The notes under the pieces are model-generated. The model saw only the letters and a list, made by a program, of their open reading frames with translations, searched no databases and was not told the DNA's origin. A DNA stretch of 64,000 nucleotides. Origin: Marinomonas ostreistagni (GTDB taxonomy: Bacteria > Pseudomonadota > Gammaproteobacteria > Pseudomonadales > Marinomonadaceae). Location: the NCBI RefSeq assembly GCF_016888445.1, contig NZ_JAFEKF010000002.1, positions 248,001 through 312,000 of the forward strand, written 5' to 3'. This document shows positions 34,006-42,216 of the stretch, piece after piece. The translations under genes and the position numbers were made by a program. How positions within the stretch are numbered: position 1 is the stretch's first letter; each line of letters opens with the position of its first letter.

Positions 34006-34800
34006 ATGTTGGAACTGTTAATGCGCGCCTTGCTCGGCGGCTTAGGTGTGGCGGCGGTCGCGGGGCCCTTGGGAGCTTTCGTGGTGTGGCGTCGAATGGC
34101 GTACTTTGGTGACACCTTGGCGCACTCGGCGCTGTTAGGCGTAGCGCTGGGCTTCTTGCTCGATATTAATTTGAACTTAGCCATTGTGGTGTTGTGTGTC
34201 GGCTTGGCACTGGTGCTGGTGACGTTACAGAAAAAGCAGATCATTGCCACGGATACCTTGCTTGGCATATTGGCGCATTCGGCGCTGTCGCTAGGCTTGG
34301 TTGCGGTCAGCTTTTTGGACAATATCCGTATCGATTTGATGGCCTATTTGTTTGGTGATTTGCTCGCCATCGGCCAGACGGATCTGTACTGGATTTATGG
34401 CGGTGGTTTGGTTGTCATGGCGCTCTTGGTAGCCTTTTGGCGACCTTTGCTGGCGATGACTGTCAATGAAGAGCTGGCCAAAGTCGAAGGTTACCCAGTG
34501 GAAGCGATTCGCTTGCTACTGATGTTGTTGGTGGCGGTAGTGATTGCGGTGGCGATGAAGATTGTCGGCGTGTTGTTGATCACTTCTTTGATGATCATCC
34601 CTGCGGCGACTTCCCGTAAGTTATCTCAGACTCCGGTGCAGATGGCGACATTTGCCGGCATTTTAGGCTGTTTATCCGTCTGTGGTGGCCTCTGGGCCTC
34701 GTACCATTGGGATACGCCAACAGGGCCAAGTGTGGTGGTGTGTGCGGCGCTGTTGTTCTTGATCGCTTATACCTTGCCGACACGCAAAATGGCTCAGTAA
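34006..34800 (+). CDS. znuB: Zinc ABC transporter permease ZnuB
   Basis: A 264-residue ABC-3 family permease with about eight helices. GPLGAFVVWRRMAYFGDTLAHSALLGVALG near the start and DLLAIGQTDLYWI and KIVGVLLITSLMIIPAATSR later are family blocks. It is the last gene of the Zur operon; an AGAAG-type site lies before the ATG and an intrinsic terminator follows at 34819-34846. Confidence 0.95.
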   Translation: MLELLMRALLGGLGVAAVAGPLGAFVVWRRMAYFGDTLAHSALLGVALGFLLDINLNLAIVVLCVGLALVLVTLQKKQIIATDTLLGILAHSALSLGLVAVSFLDNIRIDLMAYLFGDLLAIGQTDLYWIYGGGLVVMALLVAFWRPLLAMTVNEELAKVEGYPVEAIRLLLMLLVAVVIAVAMKIVGVLLITSLMIIPAATSRKLSQTPVQMATFAGILGCLSVCGGLWASYHWDTPTGPSVVVCAALLFLIAYTLPTRKMAQ

Positions 34801-34818
34801 CAGCTTTAAGAAGTTATC

Positions 34819-34846
34819 AAAAACGCGGCTAAGGCCGCGTTTTTTG
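34819..34846. terminator. Bidirectional terminator znuB / doxX
   Basis: ACGCGGC / GCCGCGT with a 4-base loop, A-run on the left and T-run on the right. It overlaps the stop codon of the convergent doxX gene (34829-34831). Confidence 0.88.
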
Positions 34847-35317
34847 TGCGCGTCGATTAAGCCAATAATCCACTGAGATGACGCCTGCCCCTTGGCGCAT
34901 TAATAACAGCGCCAACGCCGCCCAAGTGCCGTGCAAAGCATAGGCATCAGGGTAGACAAATATCTGAATCACCAGTGTCATGGCGAAAATACCTAAGGCG
35001 GCCAAACGGCACAGCACACCGGTGAGCAATAAAATCGGCAACAGATGCTCGGCGATCGTGGCAAGATAAGCCGCCCAAGTCGGATCGATCCAAGGGAGGG
35101 CGTATTCGTATTCAAATAAAAACACCGTGCTGTCTTTTAGCATCGGCCAACCCCATTCATATACATCCGCTACTGGGTTAAAGGCGAAGCCTTCGATTTT
35201 GGTTTGCCCTGAAAGCCAAAAAACGGCGGCTAAGGCAAACCGCGTCAGCAGCAAAACCACACTCTCTGGCACGGTTTGGAATAGACGCTCAATGCGCGCA
35301 GATAAGGCGTGTCGCAT
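34829..35317 (-). CDS. DoxX-family membrane protein of the bufferin operon
   Basis: 162 residues, four helices. RFALAAVFWLSGQTKIEGF at the start and LATIAEHLLPILLLTGVLCRLAALGIF later are DoxX marks. DoxX genes are frequent members of bufferin/MNIO operons, where the function is unclear but probably linked to oxidative or metal handling at the membrane. It starts 8 bases after bufC and is the last gene of the operon. Confidence 0.88.
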   Translation of the reverse strand: MRHALSARIERLFQTVPESVVLLLTRFALAAVFWLSGQTKIEGFAFNPVADVYEWGWPMLKDSTVFLFEYEYALPWIDPTWAAYLATIAEHLLPILLLTGVLCRLAALGIFAMTLVIQIFVYPDAYALHGTWAALALLLMRQGAGVISVDYWLNRRAQKTRP

Positions 35318-35325
35318 AAGTCCTC

Positions 35326-36081
35326 CTAGGATTCTTTGATGTCACTGAATACTTGCCACTTCATCAGCTGGGCTAGCGTCTGGCCCAGATCAAACGCCGT
35401 ACCGCTAACGTCTTCGGGTAAGGCTTCGCCCAAGCGATGGCCTTCTATCAAGGCGTTTAGAAACGCATGCTGCGCTTGTGAGATGACATAGCAGCAGCCG
35501 TATAAACCGTCTTTGGTCAGTAACAGCGCCTCAGGTTGATAGACGTTTAGCTGGCTGAGATCGGGGGTGGCTTGGCGATGAGCAAGATATAAAGAACCGA
35601 TGGCGTAAGGGCTTTGCATCAGCTCGCAGTTAGCTGACAGCGTCAACTGCAGGGTGTCGGGTTGTTGTACTTGGCTTAAGCGTTGTTGAGCTTGGGCCAA
35701 TGTCAGCGTCGCAGCTTCGGCCTGATGGGTTAGCTGCAGCAGACGGTATTCTAAGCGGCACAGATCGGCTAAATACGGCAGCGACTGAGCTGGTACAAAC
35801 GTTTGGATAAAATCGGCGAAAGTGTCGCCATAATCGGATAAAACTGGGCTTTTCGGCAGGGTTTGGTAACTATACTGACGTGCCATGGTGTGAAAAAACG
35901 CTTCGCCCACTAGCTGCTTGCAGACGGGGAAAATATCACTCAGCGCCTCGATCAGGGAATGCTGAACATTGTTGCGATAGACGCTAAAGCGACTGTCTTG
36001 TTCACTGGCACCGCGCGCTTTGATATCGCGTAGCAGGTGTTTGTCTTGCTGCCATAGCGCGGCGTGAAACTCAGTTTGCAT
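35326..36081 (-). CDS. bufC: DUF2063 partner protein of an MNIO enzyme (BufC-like)
   Basis: 251 residues. The N-terminal DUF2063 part reads FHAALWQQ ... RFSVYRNNVQHSLIEALSDIFPVCKQLVGE, followed by a helical/beta C-terminal part. In methanobactin and bufferin pathways this protein (MbnC/BufC) binds the precursor leader and the DUF692 enzyme. The start at 36081 (MQTEFHAALW) overlaps the end of bufB by 11 bases; earlier in-frame starts sit inside bufB and are unlikely. Confidence 0.88.
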   Translation of the reverse strand: MQTEFHAALWQQDKHLLRDIKARGASEQDSRFSVYRNNVQHSLIEALSDIFPVCKQLVGEAFFHTMARQYSYQTLPKSPVLSDYGDTFADFIQTFVPAQSLPYLADLCRLEYRLLQLTHQAEAATLTLAQAQQRLSQVQQPDTLQLTLSANCELMQSPYAIGSLYLAHRQATPDLSQLNVYQPEALLLTKDGLYGCCYVISQAQHAFLNALIEGHRLGEALPEDVSGTAFDLGQTLAQLMKWQVFSDIKES

Positions 36082-36964
36082 GACGTAGCTCCTGTGCATT
36101 GGCGCGGATCTGATCAGCTTGCTGAGCTTCCTTAAGTAGCTGACTAAGCTCTGGTAATTGGCCATCGCGCTCGATCAAGGTCGGGCAGTCACCGATCCGC
36201 TGTAGCGCGTATTGATACAGTTGCCATACTTCATCGGCGACCGGCGCATCGTGGGAGTCGATCTTGAGCGCCAGTGCAGCGTGTTCGTCTAGCGCGTAGC
36301 CCGCCAAATGTATCTGTTGCACGGCACGCATGGGAAAATCCAATAAGTATTGATAAGGGTTGTGACCATGGTTGAAGCAGGAAACTTCGACATTGTTGAT
36401 GTCTAATAGCAGTCCACAGCCGGTGCGCTGAGCTAACTCGTGAATAAATTCGGTTTCTGGCATGGCGCTGGAGTGAAACTCGACATACGACGATGGGTTC
36501 TCGATGAGAATTTGGCGTTTCAGGCGGGTCTGCACCTGATCAACATGCTCACATAACACCTGTAACCGCTCAGGCGTATAAGGTACTGGCAAGAGATCGT
36601 TTAAAAAGCTGTTTTGGTGGCGTGACCAAGCGAGATGCTCAGAAAACATCGCTGGCTCAATGCGCTCGACAAGAGCGGCCACGCGCTCTAAATGGGCCAC
36701 ATCTAATGGCTCGTCACCGCCTAACGACAAACCGACGCCATGGACGCTGATGTCGTAGTACTGACGAATCAGATCTAAGTAATAACGTGCGGGTCCGCCA
36801 GCGCTCAGGTAATTCTCGGCATGAATTTCAAAAAAACCGACCTCAGGACGCTGCGCTAAGATGTCTTCGTAGTAGCGCGGTTTAAGGCTGATACCGGTGC
36901 GCGTGGCAAAGCCCGAAGGGACATGCCCTTCGGTTTGCGCAGCGGCTAACGTATGCTTGAGCAT
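36071..36964 (-). CDS. bufB: DUF692 multinuclear non-haem iron oxidase (BufB-like)
   Basis: A 297-residue TIM-barrel MNIO enzyme. Metal-binding pieces visible are FFEIHAENYL, HGVGLSLGG, FSEHLAWSRH, ILIENPSSYV, LLLDINNVEVS and QIHLAGYALDEH, then DSHDAPV. In bufferin systems it converts Cys residues of the BufA precursor into thiooxazoles that bind copper. It starts 3 bases after the bufA stop (TAAGGGATG), so translation is coupled. Confidence 0.93.
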   Translation of the reverse strand: MLKHTLAAAQTEGHVPSGFATRTGISLKPRYYEDILAQRPEVGFFEIHAENYLSAGGPARYYLDLIRQYYDISVHGVGLSLGGDEPLDVAHLERVAALVERIEPAMFSEHLAWSRHQNSFLNDLLPVPYTPERLQVLCEHVDQVQTRLKRQILIENPSSYVEFHSSAMPETEFIHELAQRTGCGLLLDINNVEVSCFNHGHNPYQYLLDFPMRAVQQIHLAGYALDEHAALALKIDSHDAPVADEVWQLYQYALQRIGDCPTLIERDGQLPELSQLLKEAQQADQIRANAQELRHAN

Positions 36965-36967
36965 CCC

Positions 36968-37243
36968 TTAGAACGCCTCAAGTTTGCCGTGACCGCTTGG
37001 CGATGTTGGTGATTCCATGTCCATACAAGTACCCGCAGGGACAAGCTTCCAAGCATTGCCTTGATAATCGACCGTTGAGCTACCCGCGCATGAGGTGCCT
37101 GGGCCTGCTGCGCAGTCGTTTTGACCTGCGAGCGCCACGCCGTAGCATTTTTCTTTGTCAGCAGCTTGAGCTGGCACAGCAACAGCCGATAGGGCGACAG
37201 CAGTACCTAGCGCTAGGGCAAGAGAAGTGTTTTTGTTACTCAT
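36968..37243 (-). CDS. bufA: Bufferin-type precursor peptide (DUF2282, BufA1-like)
   Basis: 91 residues. A signal-peptide-like leader ([20 protein letters not shown]) is followed by a core with four Cys at 33, 44, 52 and 73 in the pattern [14 protein letters not shown] ... GTSCAG ... PAGTCM. This is the DUF2282/bufferin-1 layout. After modification the peptide should chelate copper or a similar metal in the periplasm. ATG 37243 has GGAGGG 7 bases upstream. It is first in bufA-bufB-bufC-doxX, driven by the ECF-type promoter at 37288-37316. Confidence 0.92.
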   Translation of the reverse strand: MSNKNTSLALALGTAVALSAVAVPAQAADKEKCYGVALAGQNDCAAGPGTSCAGSSTVDYQGNAWKLVPAGTCMDMESPTSPSGHGKLEAF

Positions 37244-37287
37244 AATGTGTCCCTCCAATGGGATGGTTTAGGTGGTTGTACAAGCAT

Positions 37288-37316
37288 TGGACGGAGCGAG
37301 TAGGTGAGTTCTTACA
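37288..37316 (-). promoter_or_regulatory. ECF-type promoter of the bufferin operon
   Basis: Read on the minus strand: TGTAAGAA, 15 bases, CGTCCA. The same boxes and exact spacing occur upstream of the nearby ECF sigma gene (38631-38659). The -10-like box ends about 45 bases before the bufA ATG. Confidence 0.72.
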
Positions 37317-37485
37317 CAAACAATAAAAAATTTTGCATGAGTTTTGGATAGTGTGATTGTGACGCCTGCGTTTCCTTAATGTTAAGTTTTGATTAAACGT
37401 TTTCAGGTGCTATGTTTATTCGTAGTGCTTTTTAGTAGGGTGAAGCATCAAAATGATGCAACAACAGATGCAAGGAGAAATGGAT
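37317..37485. other. Divergent control region between bufA and the Lys-rich gene
   Basis: About 170 AT-rich bases. It contains the plus-strand promoter of the Lys-rich gene, with no clear TGTAAGAA/CGTC pair on that strand, and an AAGGAG site near 37473 for its start. Confidence 0.35.
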
Positions 37486-37716
37486 ATGGCTAAACTTGAT
37501 AAGAAAGCAATCAAAGCGGAAATCAAAGAGCGCAAAGAGAAGGTTGCTAAGCACAAGAGCAAAATCGAAAAGCTGAAAGATTCGCTAGAGAAAAAAGCGA
37601 ATAAGAAATCGACCATGAAAGCGACCAGCAAAAACCCGAAAGAATCTCCGGGAAACAAAGCCGCTAAAGACGCTTCTGGCAAAAAAGCATCCGCAAAAAA
37701 ATCGGCTAAAAAATAA
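37486..37716 (+). CDS. Lys/Ala-rich H1-like basic protein
   Basis: 76 residues of very low complexity. An N-terminal coiled helix (KLDKKAIKAEIKERKEKVAK) is followed by Lys/Ser/Ala/Pro repeats such as KKASAKKSAKK, like histone H1-type or AlgP-like bacterial proteins. It probably binds nucleic acid. The start MAKLDKK is chosen for AAGGAG 8 bases upstream. It lies between the bufferin operon and the sigma/anti-sigma genes but on the opposite strand. A link to metal stress is not shown. Confidence 0.7.
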   Translation: MAKLDKKAIKAEIKERKEKVAKHKSKIEKLKDSLEKKANKKSTMKATSKNPKESPGNKAAKDASGKKASAKKSAKK

Positions 37717-37738
37717 ATTAGACGTCACCAGATCCCAT

Positions 37739-37759
37739 AACGGAGCCTAAGGCTCCGTT
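37739..37759. terminator. Bidirectional terminator, Lys-rich gene / anti-sigma gene
   Basis: AACGGAGCC / GGCTCCGTT with a 3-base loop and a following T-run lies between two converging genes and overlaps the stop of the anti-sigma gene. Confidence 0.85.
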
Positions 37760-37961
37760 ATTTTTTGGCGTCCTCTGACTCAGTGTCGTCTGACTGCACG
37801 TAACGCTGAGTAATCTCTCGCAGTGCCGACATCTGTTTACCAAATTGACGACAAGCTGGGCACATGGCCGTGTGCATGCCCAAGGACACTTTCTCTTTGG
37901 TGCTCAGTGGACGATCCAACTTTTCGGACAGTAATTGTGTAGCTTCAGTACATTTCATCAT
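37758..37961 (-). CDS. zf-HC2 anti-sigma-like protein
   Basis: 67 residues. MKCTEATQLLSEKLDRPL begins the zinc-finger anti-sigma domain, and the H-x3-C-x2-C motif is in MHTAMCPACRQF. There is no membrane helix, so it is a soluble anti-sigma factor. The start overlaps the sigma stop (ATGA). It should bind and hold the ECF factor until a stress signal, perhaps metal or thiol oxidation at the zinc site, releases it. Confidence 0.85.
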   Translation of the reverse strand: MMKCTEATQLLSEKLDRPLSTKEKVSLGMHTAMCPACRQFGKQMSALREITQRYVQSDDTESEDAKK

Positions 37962-38584
37962 GGGCAAGTCTCCCCAGCGAACCAATTGTCTTCCAAGCAT
38001 TCGCGCAGGCGCAAGCGCGCACGAAACAGCGTGGTATTGAGATTGCTAACGCTGAGCTGTTCGTTGTCACAGATTTCGTTGGACTCTAGCTCTAAAAATT
38101 CGCGCATCATAAATAAGCGACTGTAGCGCGCCGGTAGTGCATCCAAGCAGGTGTCAAAGATTTTCCAAAAGTCGCTGCTTTCTAAACCGTGATCGGGCTC
38201 GTCCCACTTTTGCGGGCGTTCGTCTTTTTGCCAATGACCATGATCGGTAAACAAGGTGTCGAGCAAGGCCTCGTCGTTACGCCCGGCGCCTTCTTCTAAG
38301 ATACTGGCGCTGGTATAGCGTTTTTCCTTACGCAAAATATCGATCAGTTTGTTTTTGAGGATGGCGAACACCCAAGTTTTCAGTGCCGCTTGGCGCTGGA
38401 AGCGCTCGATATGTTGATAAGCTGAGAGCATGGCGTCTTGTACCGCGTCTTCTGCTAGGGCTTGGTTGCGCACTTGCAGTGTGGCGAACTTAAGCATTTG
38501 TAGGCGCAAGGCGTTCATAAACTCGGTGTCGTCAAACAGACTCGAGCAAGGTGCTGGGTCGATCGGTAAGGCGGCAGAGGTCAT
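37958..38584 (-). CDS. ECF RNA polymerase sigma factor
   Basis: 208 residues. Region 2: ALAEDAVQDAMLSAYQHIERFQRQAALKTWVFAILKNKLIDILRK. Region 4: LDALPARYSRLFMMREFLELESNEICDNEQLSVSNLNTTLFRARLRLRECL. A charged linker joins them. ATG 38584 is chosen; the earlier TTG at 38620 would begin almost at the transcription start predicted from the promoter at 38631-38659. Shared promoter boxes suggest that it activates itself and the bufferin operon. Confidence 0.9.
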   Translation of the reverse strand: MTSAALPIDPAPCSSLFDDTEFMNALRLQMLKFATLQVRNQALAEDAVQDAMLSAYQHIERFQRQAALKTWVFAILKNKLIDILRKEKRYTSASILEEGAGRNDEALLDTLFTDHGHWQKDERPQKWDEPDHGLESSDFWKIFDTCLDALPARYSRLFMMREFLELESNEICDNEQLSVSNLNTTLFRARLRLRECLEDNWFAGETCP

Positions 38585-38630
38585 AGGCAATCTCGGTTTG
38601 TCGGTAAGCTTGGTTAGCAATGTAGAACAC

Positions 38631-38659
38631 TAGACGTAACAAACCGAGATCTTCTTACA
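38631..38659 (-). promoter_or_regulatory. Autoregulatory ECF promoter of the sigma gene
   Basis: Minus strand: TGTAAGAA, 15 bases, CGTCTA, the same boxes and spacing as at bufA (37288-37316). It lies about 50 bases before the sigma ATG. Confidence 0.72.
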
Positions 38660-38675
38660 CTAAACTACAAAAAAA

Positions 38676-39125
38676 TTAGTCGTTAAGTGCAGAGAGGGCC
38701 GCGTCGAGGCGTGGCGCCGTATAGGGCGGGCGGATCGAGCCTGAGAACTTGCCTTCAGGGTTGACCAGCAGCACTTTATTTTGGTGGGTGGCGTAGTTTT
38801 CCGCCGAAATTACGTCGTACAAGTCCGCATAGGCGTCGTCGCTTGGTTGCACCACTTGGATGCCGAGCTGGGTTTGCTCGGTGATCGAGCCTTGGCACAG
38901 GGCATCACAAAATTTTGGTTGCACAAAAATGGCTTGCCATACGTCAGCGTGATTGGGCACCGGTGGTAATTGACGCGGAAACTCCAGTAACTCTACGCCT
39001 AAACGTTGCTGGGTCTCGTGGTCCAATACCGGATCCGAAAAGTTCTTTTGGTAAGACTGCGTGGCAATCCATGCGGCACCTGCGATCAGTGCCACGCCAA
39101 TAAAAGGTGCTGTTAACCGAGCCAT
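38676..39125 (-). CDS. Sco1/SenC-like membrane-anchored thioredoxin-fold protein
   Basis: 149 residues. One N-terminal helix anchors a periplasmic domain with a C-x3-C pair (KFCDALCQ) and a later His/Val-rich strand set HQNKVLLVNPEGKFSG, then a C-terminal helix. The order matches Sco proteins that bring copper to cytochrome oxidase, though this one is shorter than most and lacks the usual DPxxD/TP block. Copper or redox handling is a reasonable inference. Its start overlaps the upstream stop (TAATG). Confidence 0.62.
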   Translation of the reverse strand: MARLTAPFIGVALIAGAAWIATQSYQKNFSDPVLDHETQQRLGVELLEFPRQLPPVPNHADVWQAIFVQPKFCDALCQGSITEQTQLGIQVVQPSDDAYADLYDVISAENYATHQNKVLLVNPEGKFSGSIRPPYTAPRLDAALSALND

Positions 39126-39688
39126 TATCCCTCTGCTGCCTCCGCTAAGTATTCGTCTTTGAGTTTGACGTAGTTCAAACCCGCATATTGGAAATATTCG
39201 ATTTCTTTCTCGGTCAATTTACGCGCTTGTTTAACCGGTGAGCCCATGTACAAATAACCTGACTCAAGACGCTTGCCAGGTGGCACCAAGGAACCGGCGC
39301 CAATGATGACTTCATCTTCGATGACCGCACCGTCTAAAATGGTGGTACTCATGCCGACCAGAACTTTGTTGCCGATGGTGCAGCCGTGCAGCATCGCCAT
39401 GTGGCCAACAGTGACGTCGTCACCGATCTCGAGCGGGTGGCCTTCGGGTTTGTAAGTGCTGGCGTGAGTGATGTGCAGGCATGAATTGTCCTGAATGCTG
39501 GTGCGCTGACCAATGCGAATACGGTGCATATCGCCGCGAATCGACACCAAAGGCCATACCGAGCTGTCATCTCCTATAACAACATCGCCGATGATCACGG
39601 CGCTGTCATCGACCCATACACGTTCACCAAAAGACGGCGTGTGACCGCGAAATGTTTTGCTTCCCATCTTCTCGACCTTAGCACTCAA
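39125..39688 (-). CDS. Gamma-carbonic anhydrase-like hexapeptide protein (YrdA/PaaY type)
   Basis: A 187-residue left-handed beta helix. Repeats include AVIIGDVVIGDDSSVWPLVSIRGD, then IGQRTSIQDNSCLH, VTVGHMAMLHGCTIGNKVLVGMSTTILDGAVIEDEVIIGAGSLVPPGK. Metal His residues of the gamma-CA site are present (H in LHITH, HMAMLHG). Family members bind zinc or iron and some are carbonic anhydrases or thioesterases; activity cannot be told. It is the first gene of a pair with the Sco-like gene. Confidence 0.88.
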   Translation of the reverse strand: MSAKVEKMGSKTFRGHTPSFGERVWVDDSAVIIGDVVIGDDSSVWPLVSIRGDMHRIRIGQRTSIQDNSCLHITHASTYKPEGHPLEIGDDVTVGHMAMLHGCTIGNKVLVGMSTTILDGAVIEDEVIIGAGSLVPPGKRLESGYLYMGSPVKQARKLTEKEIEYFQYAGLNYVKLKDEYLAEAAEG

Positions 39689-39829
39689 GGTGCAGCATTA
39701 ATAAAACCTATGGATGTGATCAAGCTGGCACCATTGAAAAAGCGCTAAGACCACATATCTTATATAGCAGAACCTAATCTTATAGTTGCAAGGCGGCTCG
39801 CGTCTTGCCAAAAAAAAGGATAACACGAT

Positions 39830-41860
39830 ATGACACAATCCGTATGGGATGCGACCAGCTTACCTGAATTTTCCAAGGTCGATCCAGCCACGGTCGCGGC
39901 GGACCTTGAAGCATTGCTAAACAAAAATCGTGCCGAGATCGAAGCGATTGTAGCGCACAATGTTCACCCGACTTGGGAGAGCTTAGTCGTGCCTTTGGAT
40001 GAGATCGAAGATCGCCTAGGGCAATTTTGGTCGCCGATCAGTCACTTAAACTCGGTAAAAAACGGCCCAGAGATTCGTGAAGCCTACAATGCCTGCCTAC
40101 CAATGCTAAGCGACTACGCTACTGAATTGGGGCAAAACAAAGCCTTGTACGAAGCCTACAAAGCGTTGGCCGAAAGCGACGCTGCTGCGCAACTAAGCCA
40201 AGCACAGCGTGAAGCGCTGACACAAACCATCCGTGATTTTGAGCTATCAGGCGTAGGCCTTGAAGGCGATGCTAAGAAGCGCTACGGCGAGATCAGCTCC
40301 CGCTTGTCTGAACTGGGTAGCCAGTTCGGTGAAAACGTACTCGACGCGACCCGAGCGTGGAGTAAACTCATCACCGACGTAAACGAACTGAAAGGCCTGC
40401 CGGATTCTGCGTTGGCGCAAGCCAAGCAAGCGGCACAAGCGAAAGGCGAAGACGGCTGGTTGTTTACCCTAGACATTCCATCGTACTTGCCTGTCTTGAG
40501 CTACGCTGATAACCAAGCGCTGCGCGAAGAGATGTACAAAGCCTACGCCACGCGTGCTTCTGAGCTAAGCGACGATGGTCAGTTTGATAACACGCCTTTG
40601 ATCCAAGAAATCCTAGCGTTACGTCATGAAATGGCTCAACTGCTTGGCTTTGATGATTACGCGGAGCTGTCTGTGGCGACCAAAATGGCGCAAAGTGGCG
40701 ACCAAGTGATGGCGTTCTTAAACGATTTGGCAGAAAAATCTAAGCCTGCGGCCCAAGAAGATCTCGCCGCGCTACAAGCGTTTGCCAAAGACGAATACGG
40801 TTTAGACGAGCTTAATGCATGGGATGTTGGTTACTACGCCGAGAAACTGCGCGAGAAAAAGTACGCTATCTCTCAGGAAGCTTTGCGTCCGTACTTCCCA
40901 ATCAACAAAGTCTTGTCTGGCTTGTTCCACACGGCGCAAACCTTATTTGCAGTCGACATCCGTGAAGAATCTGACTTTGACTCTTACCACCCAGATGTGA
41001 AGCTGTTTACCATTTCGAAAAATGGTGAAGACGTGGCGCGTTTCTTCCTTGACCCGTACGCTCGCGAAGGCAAACGTGGCGGCGCTTGGATGGACGAATG
41101 TCGCGTACGTCGTCGTCTAGATGACGGCCGCTTGCAGCTGCCAGTGGCGTATCTTGTGTGTAACTTCACCCAGCCAATCGGCGATCAGCCAGCGCTGTTG
41201 ACCCATGATGAAGTGACGACCTTATTCCATGAATTTGGCCATGGTTTGCATCACATGCTGACGCAAGTCGACGTGGCGTCTGTATCAGGCATCAATGGTG
41301 TGGCGTGGGATGCCGTGGAGCTACCGAGCCAGTTCCTAGAAAACTGGTGCTGGGAGCCAGAAGCCTTGGCGCACATTGCCGGTCATTACGAGACGGGCGA
41401 ACCGCTGCCAAAAGATCTGCTGGATAAAATGCTGGCGGCGAAAAACTTCCACTCGGGCATGCAGATGGTACGTCAGCTAGAGTTCTCGCTGTTTGACTTC
41501 CGCTTGCACCGCGAATACCAAGACGGCGTCACTGCTCAAGCCGTTTTAGACGATGTACGCCAGCAGGTCGCAGTGATCATTCCGCCAGCGTTCCACCGTT
41601 TCCAAAATAGCTTCTCGCACATCTTTGCCGGTGGTTACGCGGCGGGTTATTACAGCTACAAGTGGGCAGAAGTGCTATCGGCGGATGCGTTTTCTAAGTT
41701 TGAGGAAGACGGCATCTTCAACACTGAAACCGGTGCCCTGTTCCGTGATACCATACTGGCCAATGGCGGCTCACGCCCAGCTGGCGAGTTGTTTGCGGCG
41801 TTCCGTGGCCGTGAGCCAAGTGTTGATGCTTTACTTCGTCACAGTGGTATTGCGGCTTAA
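39830..41860 (+). CDS. prlC: Oligopeptidase A (M3 metallopeptidase)
   Basis: A 676-residue cytoplasmic zinc peptidase that degrades signal peptides and short peptides. The zinc motif HEFGHGLHHML (HExGH) lies at about 464-474 and the third ligand Glu in the WDAVELPSQFLENW block. The length and N-terminus fit OpdA/PrlC. An AAAGGATAA site precedes the ATG. It is followed by four structured repeats and then yheV on the same strand. Confidence 0.95.
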   Translation: MTQSVWDATSLPEFSKVDPATVAADLEALLNKNRAEIEAIVAHNVHPTWESLVVPLDEIEDRLGQFWSPISHLNSVKNGPEIREAYNACLPMLSDYATELGQNKALYEAYKALAESDAAAQLSQAQREALTQTIRDFELSGVGLEGDAKKRYGEISSRLSELGSQFGENVLDATRAWSKLITDVNELKGLPDSALAQAKQAAQAKGEDGWLFTLDIPSYLPVLSYADNQALREEMYKAYATRASELSDDGQFDNTPLIQEILALRHEMAQLLGFDDYAELSVATKMAQSGDQVMAFLNDLAEKSKPAAQEDLAALQAFAKDEYGLDELNAWDVGYYAEKLREKKYAISQEALRPYFPINKVLSGLFHTAQTLFAVDIREESDFDSYHPDVKLFTISKNGEDVARFFLDPYAREGKRGGAWMDECRVRRRLDDGRLQLPVAYLVCNFTQPIGDQPALLTHDEVTTLFHEFGHGLHHMLTQVDVASVSGINGVAWDAVELPSQFLENWCWEPEALAHIAGHYETGEPLPKDLLDKMLAAKNFHSGMQMVRQLEFSLFDFRLHREYQDGVTAQAVLDDVRQQVAVIIPPAFHRFQNSFSHIFAGGYAAGYYSYKWAEVLSADAFSKFEEDGIFNTETGALFRDTILANGGSRPAGELFAAFRGREPSVDALLRHSGIAA

Positions 41861-41921
41861 AGGTTATAAGTGCGAGCAGTCAATCCATCCCCTTTTGCTG
41901 CGGTGGAGGTGTGTAAGCTGC
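41861..41921. other. Short spacer after prlC
   Basis: Sixty bases with no clear gene or hairpin before the first structured repeat. Confidence 0.3.
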
Positions 41922-42020
41922 TTGATCGGTCAATACTCAACGCCGACCGGAAGACATCCCTGTCTTCGACGGTCGGTCGACGCCATCCATGGCGTCTGCT
42001 TATGAGTATTGATCGATCAA
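41922..42020 (+). repeat. Branched structured repeat R1, copy 1
   Basis: The outer stem 41922-41939 pairs with 42003-42020 (17 of 18). Inside are two arms. Arm 1 is CCGACCG (41943-41949) with CGGTCGG (41970-41976), continued by GAAGACA/TGTCTTC across a 2-base bulge and ending in the loop TCCC. Arm 2 is GACGCCA/TGGCGTC (41979-41996) with loop TCCA. It differs from copy 4 at one base in the inner 70, while the outer stems differ but still pair. Confidence 0.75.
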
Positions 42021-42061
42021 TCAATAAAGACCGAAGGCTCGACTTAGTAATCTTCTTGAGT

Positions 42062-42184
42062 GTTACGTGAGTTTCTTTTCAACAGCCACCAAGGAAGGTG
42101 GCGCGAGGGCTCTGGCGCAGGGATGCGCCACGCCCGAGTGAAAAGGAACCACGTGACCGCTAAACTAAAGCAGTGAGCCAAAGC
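42062..42184 (-). repeat. Branched structured repeat R2, copy 2 (same architecture, opposite strand)
   Basis: Outer pairing GTTACGT (42062-42068) with ACGTGAC (42151-42157), then TTTCTTTTCA (42072-42081) with TGAAAAGGAA (42139-42148). Arms: GCCACC/GGTGGC (42085-42102) and TGGCGCA/TGCGCCA (42113-42130) inside a GGGC/GCCC collar. Read on the minus strand, the arm order and the loop ATCCCT match R1. The tail to 42184 (GTGAGCCAAAGCCA) is shared with copy 3. Confidence 0.75.
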
Positions 42185-42216
42185 CAACTAATAAGTGGTG
42201 CGAGTAAACAGTAATC

